A stretch of 64,000 bases of DNA from Larix kaempferi (Eukaryota > Streptophyta > Pinopsida > Pinales > Pinaceae): contig BSBM01000592.1 of the NCBI GenBank assembly GCA_027924585.1, forward strand, positions 3,064,501-3,128,500, in the 5' to 3' direction. The notes beneath the pieces are model-generated. The model was not told where the DNA came from. It searched no databases and was given only the letters and a program-made list of their open reading frames with translations. Within the stretch, counting starts at the first letter, position 1; each line of letters begins with the position of its first letter. Below are positions 1 to 11,155 of this stretch, piece by piece. Both the position numbers and the translations under genes were made by a program.

Positions 1-1503
1 GAATGAGAAAAAACATTTTGACCAAAGCACCACAATGGTTATTAATAAAATTTTAAAAAACAATTTTTGGCTCATGAATTGTCTTCAATTTGATCTGTGG
101 TATGATCATGATCATGTAATCTCCCTTCGTCTTTCCAAACATATGTGGTTTCTCACCACGTTTCTCTTCGACACTCGCCACCAAAATACGTATAAAAATT
201 ACATGTCTTTACATCCTCTTCCATTTAAATCCTCATCACATAGTCATGACTAAGGATTATTTTGCATGCACATCCTCACCTTATATTATCAATTGGTTCA
301 AGGCGCAGAGACAACCATAAATTATCAAATGTGTCAAGACGCAAAGAGTAAGAGACAACTATAAGTAAGTCTTATATTAAATTTACCATATAAATCTTTA
401 ACTGGCACTATCATTTGAGATTTGACAGGTTGGATTGTTGTGATCTTCTTATCACTGCTTACCAATGTGATTGTAAGGCTTCTTTGATGGTGAAGTCCAT
501 AATTTTGAGTCTTCTTCCTCATTCTCATGCCTTTTGGTAAGACAATAAGGAGGGCAGTGGCCCGCATTAGCAGGGAAAACAATTTCGACATAGAGGTAGA
601 TAGATTAATTCTTTCATTAAATAACTTAAATTTCATGCCAGTGACTATGAATTCACCGAATCGTGGATTGGTAAAAAACACATCAAATTTTAGAGCCTCG
701 AGCTCTTAATTACTCATGTGTCTAGAATTTTCGCAACTCGAGCCATTAACAAACTTCTTTTATTGTTATGATTCAATTTAAAAGGTAGTTGTCGAGACTC
801 AAACATGCAGCAAGTCGCAAGGCTCTAGTTGACTTAGGATTGATTCCATTTCCCGTCCATCCCATACCTGTATGTTGTCGCGACAAGTGTTGAACAAAAA
901 AATTTGATGCCCAGGCCCTTATGATGCTAGCCTTGCTAACTTGCTTGGTAGGGAGGATTTTTTTTTAATGTTTTTTTTGCTATGTATTATTTTTTCTTAG
1001 GGGGGCTAATGTCCATCATTCTTACATCTCTCAAGCTTGGATGGTTTCCCTCTCTCCAGTTTGAATTAAGGTTTTGGTTGGTTTTATATGTATATTTTGG
1101 TTGTAGGTTTATTATAGCCTCATTTTGCTTAGTGGCTTTTTTTGTACATAGTTAACAGTGAGTAATTTTCGCATGGTTCTAGTTTTATTTTAAGACTATA
1201 TCTTGCGATCTAACCCAAAAAAATACAACAAAATAGTTGTTATTTTAATGAACTGTAAAATTAATGTTACATATATGTCAAATTAATGTGTTCAAATTCC
1301 GTTGTATTGAAAAGATACCATTTTATCATGTAGATATCTATTGAGGAGTGCCCAATTATTTAAGATTGTAAAAATTTGGATGGGCAATATTTTTTTTTTG
1401 CATTTTTGGGAGGAAGGGTTTAGTTAATTTATACTTGTCAATTGAAGTACAATCATTTAAATTGCCCTTCATCTTTGAAAGGCTCCAAGAACAAATGCCC
1501 TTC
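1..1503. other. No gene recognised
   Basis: This AT-rich stretch holds only short ORFs (60-115 codons) without recognisable motifs. There are homopolymer runs near 960 and 1390. I see no coding, RNA or transposon signature that I can defend. Confidence 0.5.
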
Positions 1504-1765
1504 CAATAAAAATTAAGACCCACCCTTCAAATTTGATCACTGGGCCTCCTTGAATATGATTATATATATATATATATATAATAACGAAAATATATAAAAC
1601 AAAAACAGAAAACACAAATAATAAAAATATATACAATAAAAATTAAGACCCACCCTTCAAATTTGATCAGTGGGCCTCCTTGAATATGATTATATATATA
1701 TATATATAATAACGAAAATATATAAAACAAAAACAGAAAACACAAATAATAAAAATATATAAAAC
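1504..1765. repeat. 130-bp tandem duplication containing (TA)n
   Basis: Two nearly identical copies start at 1504 and 1634. Each contains the phrase CCCTTCAAATTTGATCA, a (TA)n run and an A-rich tail. The phrase resembles the inner part of the inverted repeats at 3495 and 8733, so this may be a relic of a related element. Confidence 0.8.
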
Positions 1766-2493
1766 ATGGACATATAAAATAAATAACAAAATATATTTAA
1801 AAAAAATAAAAATAAAAACACAAATAAGAAAGATATATAAAACAAAAACAAAAAACCCTAGCAAAACATAACAAAGTATTCATTTGAATTTTGAACTGCC
1901 CGCGAAATCGAGTATCCCCGCTGTAACAAAACGAGTATCCCCGCTGTAACAAAGCATTCATTTGCATTTTGAGTTGTTGGTGAAATCTCAAGTCTCCCTG
2001 CTATTATGGATTTTGAAACCCTAGCAGGTGGTTTGTAGCTTCAATGGAACAGATCATATAAATTGTGACATATTTCTACCAGGGATCCTCTGTTACTGCA
2101 TTTCAAATTATTGGGATTCTACGGTATTTTTCACTCTCCCTGCTTTTCTTTTCTTTTTAGCAATTTAATTTTCTTGTTTGATCTTTGCGCTCTCTTTATA
2201 CTTTTCTCTTTCCCTGAAATTCATCTCTCGTTGAGAAGGTCTTTATACTTTTCTCTTGTTCCAGTGCTGAACCCCTGCATTTGTCACTCCATCACATAAA
2301 TCATATGTAAATTATGGATTACACAAACATTTGTTGAGTTACATTAACCATACACTCATACAGAGGTATCAATTAACGTAGAAATGGATGTTTTAAATCA
2401 AAAGAACATGAAATGCTATCTATTAACCAAATTTAGAAGTACAAGATATATGGCCTGTTACACAATAAGGCCACGCAGCCCTGTTCCTTCCTC
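1766..2493. other. Noncoding stretch with a short direct repeat
   Basis: Around 1911-1953 the phrase CGAGTATCCCCGCTGTAACA occurs twice back to back, flanked by two copies of a TTCATTTG-containing phrase. Nothing else is recognisable. Confidence 0.45.
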
Positions 2494-2682
2494 CTATCTT
2501 ACCCACTCTGTCCTCTGCTGGTTTATGATGTTGTCCTGCAGTTGTTGCTTCGCTCCTGCATAAAAATTCATTATGGTTATTGCTAGTGTTTCATCCCCTG
2601 CGTCCTTTGTCTTGTGCTCCATTATTTCTTCCCATTCTTCCAACATATTTGTGGAAGACTGACTGCTTCCACCTCCAGATAC
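2494..2682 (-). CDS. Possible C-terminal exon of an unknown gene
   Basis: The minus strand is open for about 60 codons downstream of the minisatellite at 2683-2885 and ends in a stop at 2494. The peptide is acidic and polar, with a Ser/Gly-rich start, a MLEEWEEIMEH stretch and a Gln-rich end. I do not recognise the family. The composition is less random than that of surrounding ORFs, but the reading frame runs into a tandem repeat, so this could equally be a chance ORF. Together with 2987-3355 on the same strand it might form a multi-exon gene or relic. Confidence 0.2.
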   Translation of the reverse strand, partial: VSGGGSSQSSTNMLEEWEEIMEHKTKDAGDETLAITIMNFYAGAKQQLQDNIINQQRTEWVR

Positions 2683-2885
2683 ATAAATAGTGCCATACCC
2701 ACGAGTTGTTAAAGATGCAGATAAATAGTGCCATACCCACGGGTTGTTAAAGATAAATAGTGCCATACCCACGAGTTGTTAAAGATGCAGTTGTTAGATA
2801 AATAGTGCCATACCCACGAGTTGTTAAAGATGCAGATAAATAGTGCCATACCCACGAGTTGTTAGAGCCACGAGTTGTTAAAGAT
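2683..2885. repeat. Minisatellite of ~36-bp units
   Basis: At least five imperfect copies of ATAAATAGTGCCATACCCAC followed by a GAGTTGTTAAAGATG-type phrase are present. Spacing is uneven because some copies carry an additional GTTAGA-type segment. Confidence 0.85.
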
Positions 2886-2986
2886 GTACTTCTCTCTACG
2901 CTTGCACAAAGTATGATCACATCAATAAAAATAACTTGTTCCTCACATTGCATAGGTTCTTTCCTAGCCATAAAAATGAAATTTTC

Positions 2987-3355
2987 CTAAGTTCTCCAGC
3001 ATGAAGAACCTGAATTTATATTAAGTTTTCCAGCATTGTCATTGCTATTTAGAGCTTCAAAAGCAGCCTTCAGTGATTTCAGGCACCCTGGTTCTTTTAG
3101 CAAGTTATTCTGTTGTAGAGTATTATCACCAACACTGTCAAGACACTCTTCTTCAATATCTGAATCTGAATCAAACTCAGCATCAGAGGAGACTGAGTTT
3201 GCCTCTGAAAGGACTTCAAACCCCTCATCATCCAAAGAGTTAAACCTGTCAGTTTCATCCCTGTGTTGCCCATTATCATCTGAATAATTTACCTGTGGAT
3301 ACCCCTGCCAAGTTGTCACGACTGTCCAATTATTTATGTAATTAGTGAAAAGCAC
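2987..3355 (-). CDS. Unknown acidic ORF
   Basis: An ORF of 122 codons on the minus strand. The middle is strongly acidic and Ser-rich (SLDDEGFEVL, then SDSDIEEE), which is typical of a disordered regulatory segment. No catalytic or DNA-binding motif is visible and I do not recognise the protein. It lies just outside the inverted-repeat element that begins at 3495 and upstream (in its own sense) of the ORF at 2494-2682, so both could be exons of one gene. No splice sites were established. The sequence alone cannot tell whether it is real, truncated or a relic. Confidence 0.3.
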   Translation of the reverse strand: MLFTNYINNWTVVTTWQGYPQVNYSDDNGQHRDETDRFNSLDDEGFEVLSEANSVSSDAEFDSDSDIEEECLDSVGDNTLQQNNLLKEPGCLKSLKAAFEALNSNDNAGKLNINSGSSCWRT

Positions 3356-3494
3356 AGCATCTTACGTACAGCTGTATTACGTAGCCTGATGCATGGTAAA
3401 CGTACTGGTAGAGCAATAGCTATAGCAATACTTTGCATGCTGAGAGTTATTATCTGCGGATAAGGGTTCTATGACTGCTAAGAGGGTTGGAGGC

Positions 3495-3591
3495 AGGGAT
3501 CAAATTTGAAGGGTAGGGTCGCATTTCACTTTGAAGGGCTATGAGATATCGAACCCTTCAGTGCTGACATGCAAAAATAAATCATTCTTTT
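3495..3591 (+). repeat. Left terminal inverted repeat
   Basis: This is the inverted partner of 8733-8828. The two arms share the blocks GATCAAATTTGAAGGGTAGG, CATTTCACTTTGAAGG and AAAAATAAATCATTCTTTT, with scattered substitutions between them. Confidence 0.8.
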
Positions 3592-4690
3592 CATTTGAAA
3601 ATGTTATAGTACATCAAAATTTCATTATTGATTCAATCCCAAAGAGATGAGATGTTATATCACTCCAAGCTAGAACATGTACAACTCTGGAGAAACATGA
3701 AGTAGATTATTGCTGACAATCATCAATAAAATGAATATTCCAAAATCTTTGTACTGGAAGCTCGACCTCATACGAAACCAGAATATCCCTACATGGAAGA
3801 AATAATAGACTTCCACAGCAGGGATTCAAGATAACTTTGATTGACAGGCAGTGGAAAACTGGAAGACTCTCCCCTCAAAACTCTCTGTTTCTATTTCTCT
3901 ATTGATGATTAAAAATATCGTTGTTCTAACAAAACTATTCTATCTTAAGAGGTGGCTGATTTGAGAGGAACTCACCAGTTATGACACTACCACTATGCAG
4001 CTCCTCAAAACTGGAAACCAATTCCATCAATCTGAAAATTGAGCATGTAACGAGAAGTTTATTCATCACTCACTGTTGGGAGCAGAGAGCATTTCCTTGA
4101 GTGTGTCATAGATTGCACTACGGTTTGAACATTGCATGTGAAATGAAAGGTAAGTGACAATGTATACACAGCATAAAACTATGGAATTAGGTGTGTTTTC
4201 TAATATAACTCATGTCCCCCTGTATGAAACAAACATTTTAAGTAGGACTAAGCTTCATATAGCATAGAGAATGTGCCTAACTTTCATGGTCTAGAGAACC
4301 ACTATTCACAGACCATGAGATAACAAGTACAATTGCATTTTAGACAGTGCAGCCTGTAATATAACTCACTTAATTGAAATACAGTCCTCTGATACACATA
4401 AAAGCCAGGCTGGGAAGATTGCAAGAGAATTCAAATACTGTCGTTGTATTAACTGTTCCTTAGAGCAACTTTCAAAATAGCACAACATAGAGGTTGAGCA
4501 TTCCCAATATGAATGAAAAGTCCAATGAAGCAAGGCTGCAAGCTGTCTCATCCTGCTTCTAAGTTTCTCAAAATAGATGCCATACCCAAACAAGGAATGG
4601 GATCAAGCCTCAAAGTTATGCTTGGACAGCCAATGGACGCCAATAAATACAGAATATACAAATTAGAAACAAAATCCACTTTGTTCATTT

Positions 4691-5370
4691 CTATGAACAT
4701 TCTTCAACGCCTTTCAAGAACTTGACAACTTGTAACATTGTAGGACGCTTTACAGGGTCATCAGAAGTGCACATTGTTGCCACCTGCAACAACTTGAGCA
4801 TCTTTTGCTTGGATGTCCCATTGAAAATCATAGGATCTAGGGTCTCGGCTGACTGGCCTCTTTTGATCATTTGATGGACCCAAGCCACTAGATTACCACC
4901 ATCTATATCTCTGAATTCAGGTCCTGTTGGCTCCTTTCCAGTAAGCAGTTCAAGCAATATCACTCCAAAACTGTATACATCCCCTCTGGTGGTGGATCTA
5001 CAACTCTGCCCATATTCAGGAGGAATATATCCAAATGTGCCTGCAATATCAGTACTTACATGAGTTTCGCAAGCACTAATGATGCGTGCCAATCCAAAGT
5101 CAGCAACCTTGGGTTCAAAATCTCCATCCAGCAAGATGTTGCTAGCTTTCATATCTCGATGAATAATGTGAGGAATGAAGCCATGATGAAGGAAAGCAAG
5201 GCCCCTCGCTGATCCCATTGCAATTTTGAAGCGTTTAGACAAATCAAGAACCTCGAGGGCATCTGCCCTGTTCCTTAACCACAAATCAAGACTTCCATTC
5301 ACCATATACTCATACACCAACAACTTTTCCTCCCCAAATGAGCAATATCCAAGAAGTGGCACTAGACTCT
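4691..5370 (-). pseudogene. EMS1-like: EMS1-like LRR receptor kinase, C-terminal kinase fragment
   Basis: The minus strand is open for about 223 codons and reads as the C-terminal part of a plant leucine-rich-repeat receptor kinase. The closest remembered match is EXCESS MICROSPOROCYTES1 (anther cell-fate receptor) in subdomains IV-XI. Visible motifs are LVPLLGYCSFGEEKLLVYEY, catalytic loop HRDMKASN, DFGLAR, activation segment GTFGYIPPEYGQ and DVYSFGVILLELLTG, then a natural stop after VEECS. The extracellular LRRs, membrane segment, glycine-rich loop, ATP-binding lysine and alpha-C glutamate are all absent. Homology begins abruptly near 5370, with ordinary AT-rich DNA upstream. The remaining frame has no internal stop, implying fairly recent capture or retained constraint. 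It cannot be an active kinase. It lies inside the inverted-repeat element 3495-8828, which suggests transduplication. Confidence 0.85.
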
Positions 5371-6424
5371 CTAAGATATAAATGATATAGCTACTTGATA
5401 AGGATTACTTCTGAGTGTAATCAGTCTCTGATATCAAAGTATGGTTAAAAAAAATGAATTTTATAATTTGTAAAGGCCTCGGCCCTCGAACCTCTCCAAG
5501 AAATTAATGCTTCATCTTTATGATGGCATTGGCGTGACTGTAGCCCGTTTTTTCACTGTAAGTGTAGCCCATTATGTACAACATGAATGAACAGCACTAA
5601 CATTAGCCCACATCCCCAATCTGGGAGCATTGCAATTACTGTATCCAAGCACGAGCACTACCCGTGGCTCCTCTAATGGTACAGAGCGCACAAAAATCTC
5701 TTAGAAATACACTCCAGACAGACACTGCGGCAAATTGAAGCAATACAGGAAAGTGTAGTAACGCATGGTTTGGCGTTAAGAGGGCCCTTAATTCGCAACT
5801 TCAGGAAATAGAGGCAAAATTCAAAGATACAGAGAAAGAAGATTGGGTTTTTGTATTCATGCGATTGCTTTCTTCATGCTGTCCTAAATATGCAATGTGT
5901 TAAAGATACCTTCCTTGGCGTTCACCTTTGAATGCTTTTGACACTTGGGAGCTTGGGTTGGACACTTGGATGCATTCATTTTGTTGTAACAGCTTGACAT
6001 ATTTTTAACATAAACAGGCGTTTCGCTTGATCACTACCTTTGAATTAATGAGCTTGGCCAACAATTTAGACACCTGGATGCTTGATGAGCGCTTCACTTT
6101 ATATTTCTGTGCATGGAACAATATACCACATGGATTAAACAATCAAAACCGTAAGTGTTTATATACGGTGGAATATGGCATTCCCTTCGACGCGTAGTGC
6201 AAGGCTTGGGGACCCGTGGGCTTTTATGAGTGTGCTTTGGCACTTGCATGTTGATGACTCTAGGTGGTAAGTATGAAGGCTGGGCTTTGATGTTGGCTTG
6301 AAATGGACATAAATAAACTCATGAACCACAAACCCTTATAAATTTTTCTAATAAGCTTTAATAAGCTTTACGTGGATTGCTAATAAGACAAAAGCCTTTT
6401 GTTTTATATAATCCCATTTTAAAA

Positions 6425-6522
6425 TAATATAAAATAAAATCTTTTTAAAACTATATAAAAGAGTTTTAAAAGAATACTTTATACTATTTTATATAGTTTT
6501 AAAAAGATTATATTTTATATTT
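6425..6522. repeat. AT-rich perfect-looking hairpin
   Basis: Arms of about 35 bp (6425-6460 and 6487-6522) are reverse complements, sharing CTTTTTAAAACTATATAAAA, around a ~26-base loop. It resembles a tiny MITE or a cruciform-prone hairpin. Confidence 0.75.
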
Positions 6523-8161
6523 ATTGTATAATTAGTAATTCCTTTTTTTTTAAATACTTGGGTTATATTTTAACATGGTAAGGGTATTTGGCAAATGTAA
6601 ACTTCGGATATTAAGCGAAGCAAAAGTTAACTTGAAAAATTGGAGACTTTGGTTAATGAAATTTTGAATGTCAAAGCGTGAGGACAAATCCCAAGATTTA
6701 AAGATTTGAGATAAAGACAATTGACCAAGCTGACTAGAACACTCATGGTTTTAGCAAAAATGTTAGTGGACTTTCCGGCAGCAAAAATCGGGGTCCCTCT
6801 TTATATGTACGTTGTCGGAATCTAAATTTTTTTATGGAGTAGATCCTGGTACCAACACTTACCACAAAGAAAACCTAGGGATGAGGGGAAATAGTGTTTT
6901 GATTAAAGTCTTTCATTTCACGAATCTAGGGCAACTATGTACTAGCCAACAAGGATTTCGCATGCATTCGCCTACCTCGGGCAAGGCAAACCAACTCAGG
7001 AGCAACGGGATGTTGAATTGAGATGGTGTTGCTTCCAATCGTCTTTCTGTAGAAGGAAACGGTTGCACACTCTAATTCCTCGTTGTCTTCTGCGGTGGGC
7101 AACTCGAAGGTTTGACCTTTTTCACAGGTAGGAGCAAGAGAAGCAAAGTTAGAACGTTGGGTGGGATGGATTGAGCTTCCCTGAACTTAAAGAGATTGGT
7201 GAAGTCTGTGAAAAAAAAACATTATTTTGGGTTTACGAGTATATGACAGTTGGAGGTCGGGACTTAGACTCTCAACTCTCCAATTCTATGCTTCAGTGTC
7301 TCCCAAATTTCTATTTCCTCTAGAAGATTATGCAGAGCTAAGCTGTCAACTTGGTTGTCCTGAATTTACACGTATGTATAGCATTTTACACTTGTGTAAC
7401 ATTTTATATGCGGATAAAAGTTAAATGTGTTTCTTGTTGGAATTCCTTCTGGTTCTATAAAAATAAGGGTTTAAAATTTCGCCATCCAAAATGTTGTTTG
7501 AAATTTGTAATGTATTATGCGATTGCATTTCCGCCAGACTAAGTCTTGAATACTCAATAGATGTAACCTTAAAAAAACCTAGTATTTTAATGAAATCAGA
7601 ACCAAAATAATGTATACTTTTCATAGTCTAGGACCACAACTTCGTTTGGGCGGAGGAGCAAGAAGAAAGAGCCTTGTATTTGAGTTCTAAATCTGTCAAT
7701 GCTATTTATCTGCCGTGAATTGTAAACATTAGGTTGAAAGAAAGAACAATATTTGAATATAAGTGTTTGAATTGTTCCAATTTCCTTAATGAAATCTAAT
7801 AGTTGAAAGGATAAAATATTTAACAACCGACACTGTAAATGTTATAGACTCCGACCCCTTCGTTTTCCTGTCAGCCTTCGAATAATGGAAACAAGAAGTA
7901 CAAATTGTCTACCAATATATCTGGACAAGGGAATCCCTCAACCGACGTTCATGAATGAGGGACTCGGAGTGCAATGCTCTAGTGAAGAACATGATTTCAA
8001 CATCCTCGCTGTCGCAAACCTCCCAAACGTGTGTTTATGATTCGTCTTCCTTGTTGACTTTGGTAGAAACTGGACACCCAAATTGTAGTGATATTTGTTG
8101 GAGAATTAAAAGTTCTTCCTTATAGTGGACTAATAAATATTTAACCTTTTTGATAGGGCTG

Positions 8162-8320
8162 ATAAACTCGATATAGATTGGAGGGACTATCCATAATCTA
8201 CCTAAAATTGGAGATTTTGTTTGATCACTTCGAATTGGGGTATAAACTTGATATACATTGGAGGAACCATCCATAATCCACCTAAAATTGGGGCCTTTGT
8301 TTGATCACTTTGATTTGAGC
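8162..8320. repeat. 80-bp tandem duplication
   Basis: Two copies start at 8162 and 8242. They share GATATA(G/C)ATTGGAGG, CCATAAT, CACCTAAAATTGG-type and TTTGTTTGATCACTT blocks. Confidence 0.8.
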
Positions 8321-8732
8321 ATGTGGGGAGGACATGATTCAATTCTAAAAATAACTGCTGAATTTAGGGTTAATAAAAAAGCTTCTCCATAAAAGCATTA
8401 GGTATTATATTCTGTGGTTTTTCTTTTAGGTAGGTCCAATCACACTTGACCAATAGAGCCACCATCAAGCTGAAACAATCCCCCATTCAACGGTCCTTCC
8501 AAATTCCAATGCCTTATTTTATCAACGACCCAACAATTGAGTATTTCACTGGCTTGACAGAATTGTCCCTTATCTAAGTTCAATAAACTATATGCTCCAA
8601 GGACCGAGAGAGTACATGGTTTACCTCACTAATGCCATGTAAATGTTGAGTCACTCGGAATTTTGTCTTATTGTCATTTTTTTCCTATATACTGTTTCTA
8701 ATAAATAATAAAATTTTGTTATACACTCCCAT

Positions 8733-8828
8733 AAAAGAATGATTTATTTTTACATGTCAATATTGAAGGGTTCAATTTCTCACAACCTTCAAAGTGAAAT
8801 GGGACCCTACCCTTCAAATTTGATCCCT
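8733..8828 (-). repeat. Right terminal inverted repeat
   Basis: Reverse complement of 3495-3591; see the element entry. The outer end reads GATCCCT. Confidence 0.8.
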
Positions 8829-8924
8829 CATGGATACCATATCCCATCATTCCCATGAACCTGTGGCATGAACATTGCACATCAACTTAATTGTACCCTG
8901 TGCCACCATTCCCGATAAGGGATT

Positions 8925-9890
8925 TTGAATTTGAAATGCCCGCCCGACGCCCAACACGAATTTGAAATGCATGCGCAGCACGAATTTGAAAATATCGGTG
9001 GGCACTCCGACTATTTACAGAATACGGAACTGGTTTTGCGACTGGGACTAGAAATGGGCTCACAGAGGCAAACCGCAGCCAATCCCAACCCTCCCATTCA
9101 GCCGGATCTGATTCGTTCAGCTCTCGTTCCGCGCTGTTTTTCATGGCACCTCGACACTAAAATGTACCAACCACCGATCTCTGAAAACGATGGTATGTAT
9201 GTTGGTTCATTCACTCATGGTCCGATCTCTTTCAGGTTTAATGGTTGTCCATTTCTTATCTAATCTAATGCTTCTTTTGTCTATTGATAAAATTGGCAGG
9301 AAATTGATCCTGTGGTCAAGGTGTAGGGGCCACCGCGTTGGCGTCTATCGTCTTTTCAGATGGATTTCGCCATTTGTAATGGGACATGTGCTGTGAAGAG
9401 GGAGAGAGACGACGATCATCCTGATAACAACGCTAACGACCACGAACTGGATAGAGCTTGCTCCAGAGCAAGCGATGAAGAATAAGACGGGAGAACTAGC
9501 AGAAAAAAGCTCCATCTTTCCAAAGAATAGTCTGCTTATTTAGAAGAAAGCTTTAATGAGCACAATACCCTTAATTCGGTAAGCCTCCGTGCACCTAATA
9601 CCTCGTCTTTTGCATTCCCACAAGATAAAGACAATCTGTTACTCATAGCGTTTTCAATTGCAGAAGCAAAAGCTGGCATTAGCCGAGCAACTTAACCTTC
9701 GCCCGCGTCAAGTAGAAGTCTATGGTTCCATAACAGAAGAGCCAGGTTAGCCTCTTTTACCAATCAAGTCTGATGGATGGATTTGAAGTTTGAATATTGA
9801 TTGATTTTTATGTATTTATGATACGACAAAGATGAAGTGGACAGAAGTGGACTGTTAATATCTGAAGAGATGCCACGAAACCCTTACAGG
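8925..9890 (+). pseudogene. HD-Zip class II homeobox gene fragment (HAT type)
   Basis: HD-Zip II proteins are plant transcription repressors with an N-terminal EAR motif, a homeodomain and a leucine zipper. Exon 9360-9578 encodes the acidic linker (LDRACSRASDEE) and homeodomain start (SRKKLHLSKE, then SAYLEESFNEHNTLNS) and ends at a GTAAGC donor. An intron of 85 bp ends in TTGCAG at 9663. Exon 9664-9745 encodes KQKLALAEQLNLRPRQVEV and then, after a 2-base insertion at 9721-9722, WFHNRRAR in a shifted frame. Exon 9825-9890 encodes the TEVDC and [10 protein letters not shown] zipper start. Defects include TAA at the E-E/D-G junction (9483-9485), TAG for Gln in SKEQ, TAA at 9856-9858 and a third-exon acceptor reading AC. 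The ORF 8925-9192 (LVLRLGLEMG, an LxLxL-like EAR motif, then a GTATGT donor) may be the first exon, though its phase does not fit cleanly. The zipper end is missing. Confidence 0.85.
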
Positions 9891-9986
9891 AGGCTTCGTA
9901 CATGAGCCAATGATTTAGGTAACTTCTCTATCTCTGTCTGGGATAAATTCAAGAATCTCAAATGTTTCAAATTCCCTACACTTTCC

Positions 9987-10493
9987 GGCAATGAAACTCA
10001 ATGTTCCTATTGCGAGAGGGTAACATGTAGAGACGAGTATCTAAGTGTGGAGGTACAACAACATTATTATTTGTTGAGCTATCTCAGTTCTTTCAGCGCC
10101 GTGGAGAAACTGAGTGGGAAAAGCAAGTGCTGGTGTGACAACTGCTGCCATTTGCAAGATGCCAAGAAGAAGTTGAAGGTCAAATCTGCACCTCAAGTTC
10201 TCACTTGCCAGCTAAAAGGTTTCAAATACACAGTACATGAAGGTGAAATGGAGGGATTCAAGAAGTTGTTCTATCATGTTGCATTCCCCATGGAGTACAT
10301 ACTGCTAATTAACAATTGTGGAGATGGAGAAGCAGATGATTTTTTGTATTCTTCATTTGATGTTGTGGTGCATGTGGGATGCACGGTTGATGATGGGAAT
10401 TACATTTCTATAGTGAAGAGAGGTGACCAATGGCTCATGTTTTATGATGAGAAGGTGGAAAACATCACGGCCACTGCTTCAAAGCAGCTTGTA
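9987..10493 (+). pseudogene. UBP3/UBP4-type ubiquitin-specific protease fragment
   Basis: The frame from 9987 reads [19 protein letters not shown], then a zinc-ribbon pair CWCDNCCHLQDAKKKLKVK, a QVLTCQLKGFKY strand, a FPMEYILL segment and a VVVHVG..NYISIVKRGDQWLMFYDE segment. This is the order of the C-terminal half of UBP3/UBP4-type (USP12/46-like) deubiquitinases. The canonical GH-Y active-site box (GHYVSLVK in the family) is GNYISIVK here, so the catalytic histidine is lost. The N-terminal Cys box and the end of the domain are absent. No intron interrupts the fragment. The ~95 bp before it (from ~9891) can be read as an LRR-like phrase, but that is weak. After 10493 the frame runs into unrelated Pro-rich sequence and stops at 10586. 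Confidence 0.85.
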
Positions 10494-10776
10494 GAGGATC
10501 CATGTGGTCGAGAAAGAGTGAAGGTAGAAGCCAAACTTCCAGCCACACCCCCAAAAATATCCTGTGATTTAGCACCTAAAACATAACGGTTTGCTCTAGT
10601 AAAATATTATATGGACATGTTGAAGTAGAGTGTTATGAGAATCTATATTTGAATTCAACGTGGACTCAAGCAATGGATGGTACTCTAGGCATTGCAAGGT
10701 ATTTTCCTCATTACAATGTAAAAATGAATAATTATGGAAAACAAGGTTTAGTAATGACCACAACCGAAGCGACACA
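10494..10776 (+). other. Junction sequence between gene fragments
   Basis: The reading frame of the UBP fragment continues to 10586, and another opens at 10649, but neither segment resembles a family I know. It may derive from a fifth donor or be filler. Confidence 0.35.
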
Positions 10777-11155
10777 ACTTTTCACTCCCTGCAAACTCTC
10801 GGTGGAGGATTTATCAAATCAACAACAACAATCAGCGCCTTTGGGATCAGTCTGGAATCGTGCAGGAACTTGGGACGAAATAAATTTAAGCACCTGGGCC
10901 AACAGTAGGATAAAGGAATTTCTCATTGATTTAGGTTCTTTAGAATTCGATATTTGTAAAGATAATATTTTGAAGGTCTCAAGCGGCGTAGGTGAAGTAT
11001 TGATGGTGACAGTGCGCAACAAGAAGCGAATTTGTGACTCTTACTCGATGGACTTGAAGTTTCAATGGGATTGGTTAATTGAAGAAAAAATGAAGCAAAT
11101 TTTGGGCACTTTAAATATTCCATAGGCTTCTTCTGGTGATTTGAAAGATATGTAG
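10777..11155 (+). pseudogene. AHA1-type HSP90 ATPase activator fragment
   Basis: AHA1 proteins stimulate the HSP90 ATPase through an N-terminal Aha1_N domain. This frame shows a plant-type lead-in (PCKLSVEDL, Gln-rich), then GSVWNRAGTWDEINLSTWA, RIKEFL, SLEF, VTVRNKKR, a WLIEEKMK strand, and LNIP followed in frame by a stop (11123-11125, expected Glu) and ASSGDLKDM. The order and spacing match the start of the plant Aha1_N domain as I remember it (WNRAGTWEE, VTVRNKKRVGYTYEL, IPEFSFGELDDL). The rest of the domain and the C-terminal half are missing, and the sequence switches at ~11155 to helicase similarity. No intron is visible inside the fragment. Confidence 0.75.

Larger units (their letters stand above)
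5371..8732. other. Element interior without recognised genes
   Basis: Only short unconvincing ORFs are present. Structured parts (hairpin 6425-6522, duplication 8162-8320) are listed separately. The rest shows no protein similarity that I can name. Confidence 0.4.
3495..8828. mobile_element. Pack-MULE-like element with ~97-bp inverted ends
   Basis: Sequence 3495-3591 and the reverse complement of 8733-8828 match at roughly 85-90% by eye, both outermost bases reading AGGGATCAAATTTGAAGG. Long terminal inverted repeats around non-transposon cargo are typical of Mutator-like Pack elements. The cargo here is a kinase fragment at 4691-5370 and otherwise unrecognised DNA. No transposase is seen. 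I could not find a matching 9-bp target duplication (left flank GTTGGAGGC, right flank CATGGATAC), so the superfamily is inferred from TIR length and cargo only. Alternatives are a hAT-like or unclassified foldback element. Confidence 0.55.

Noticed and set aside
3495-8828. A 9-bp MULE target duplication at the ends
   Set aside because: The flanks GTTGGAGGC and CATGGATAC do not match, so I do not claim one.
9891-9986. LRR fragment between the HD-Zip and UBP pieces
   Set aside because: One frame reads like a leucine-rich phrase ([12 protein letters not shown]), but about 30 residues is too little to call a separate donor gene.
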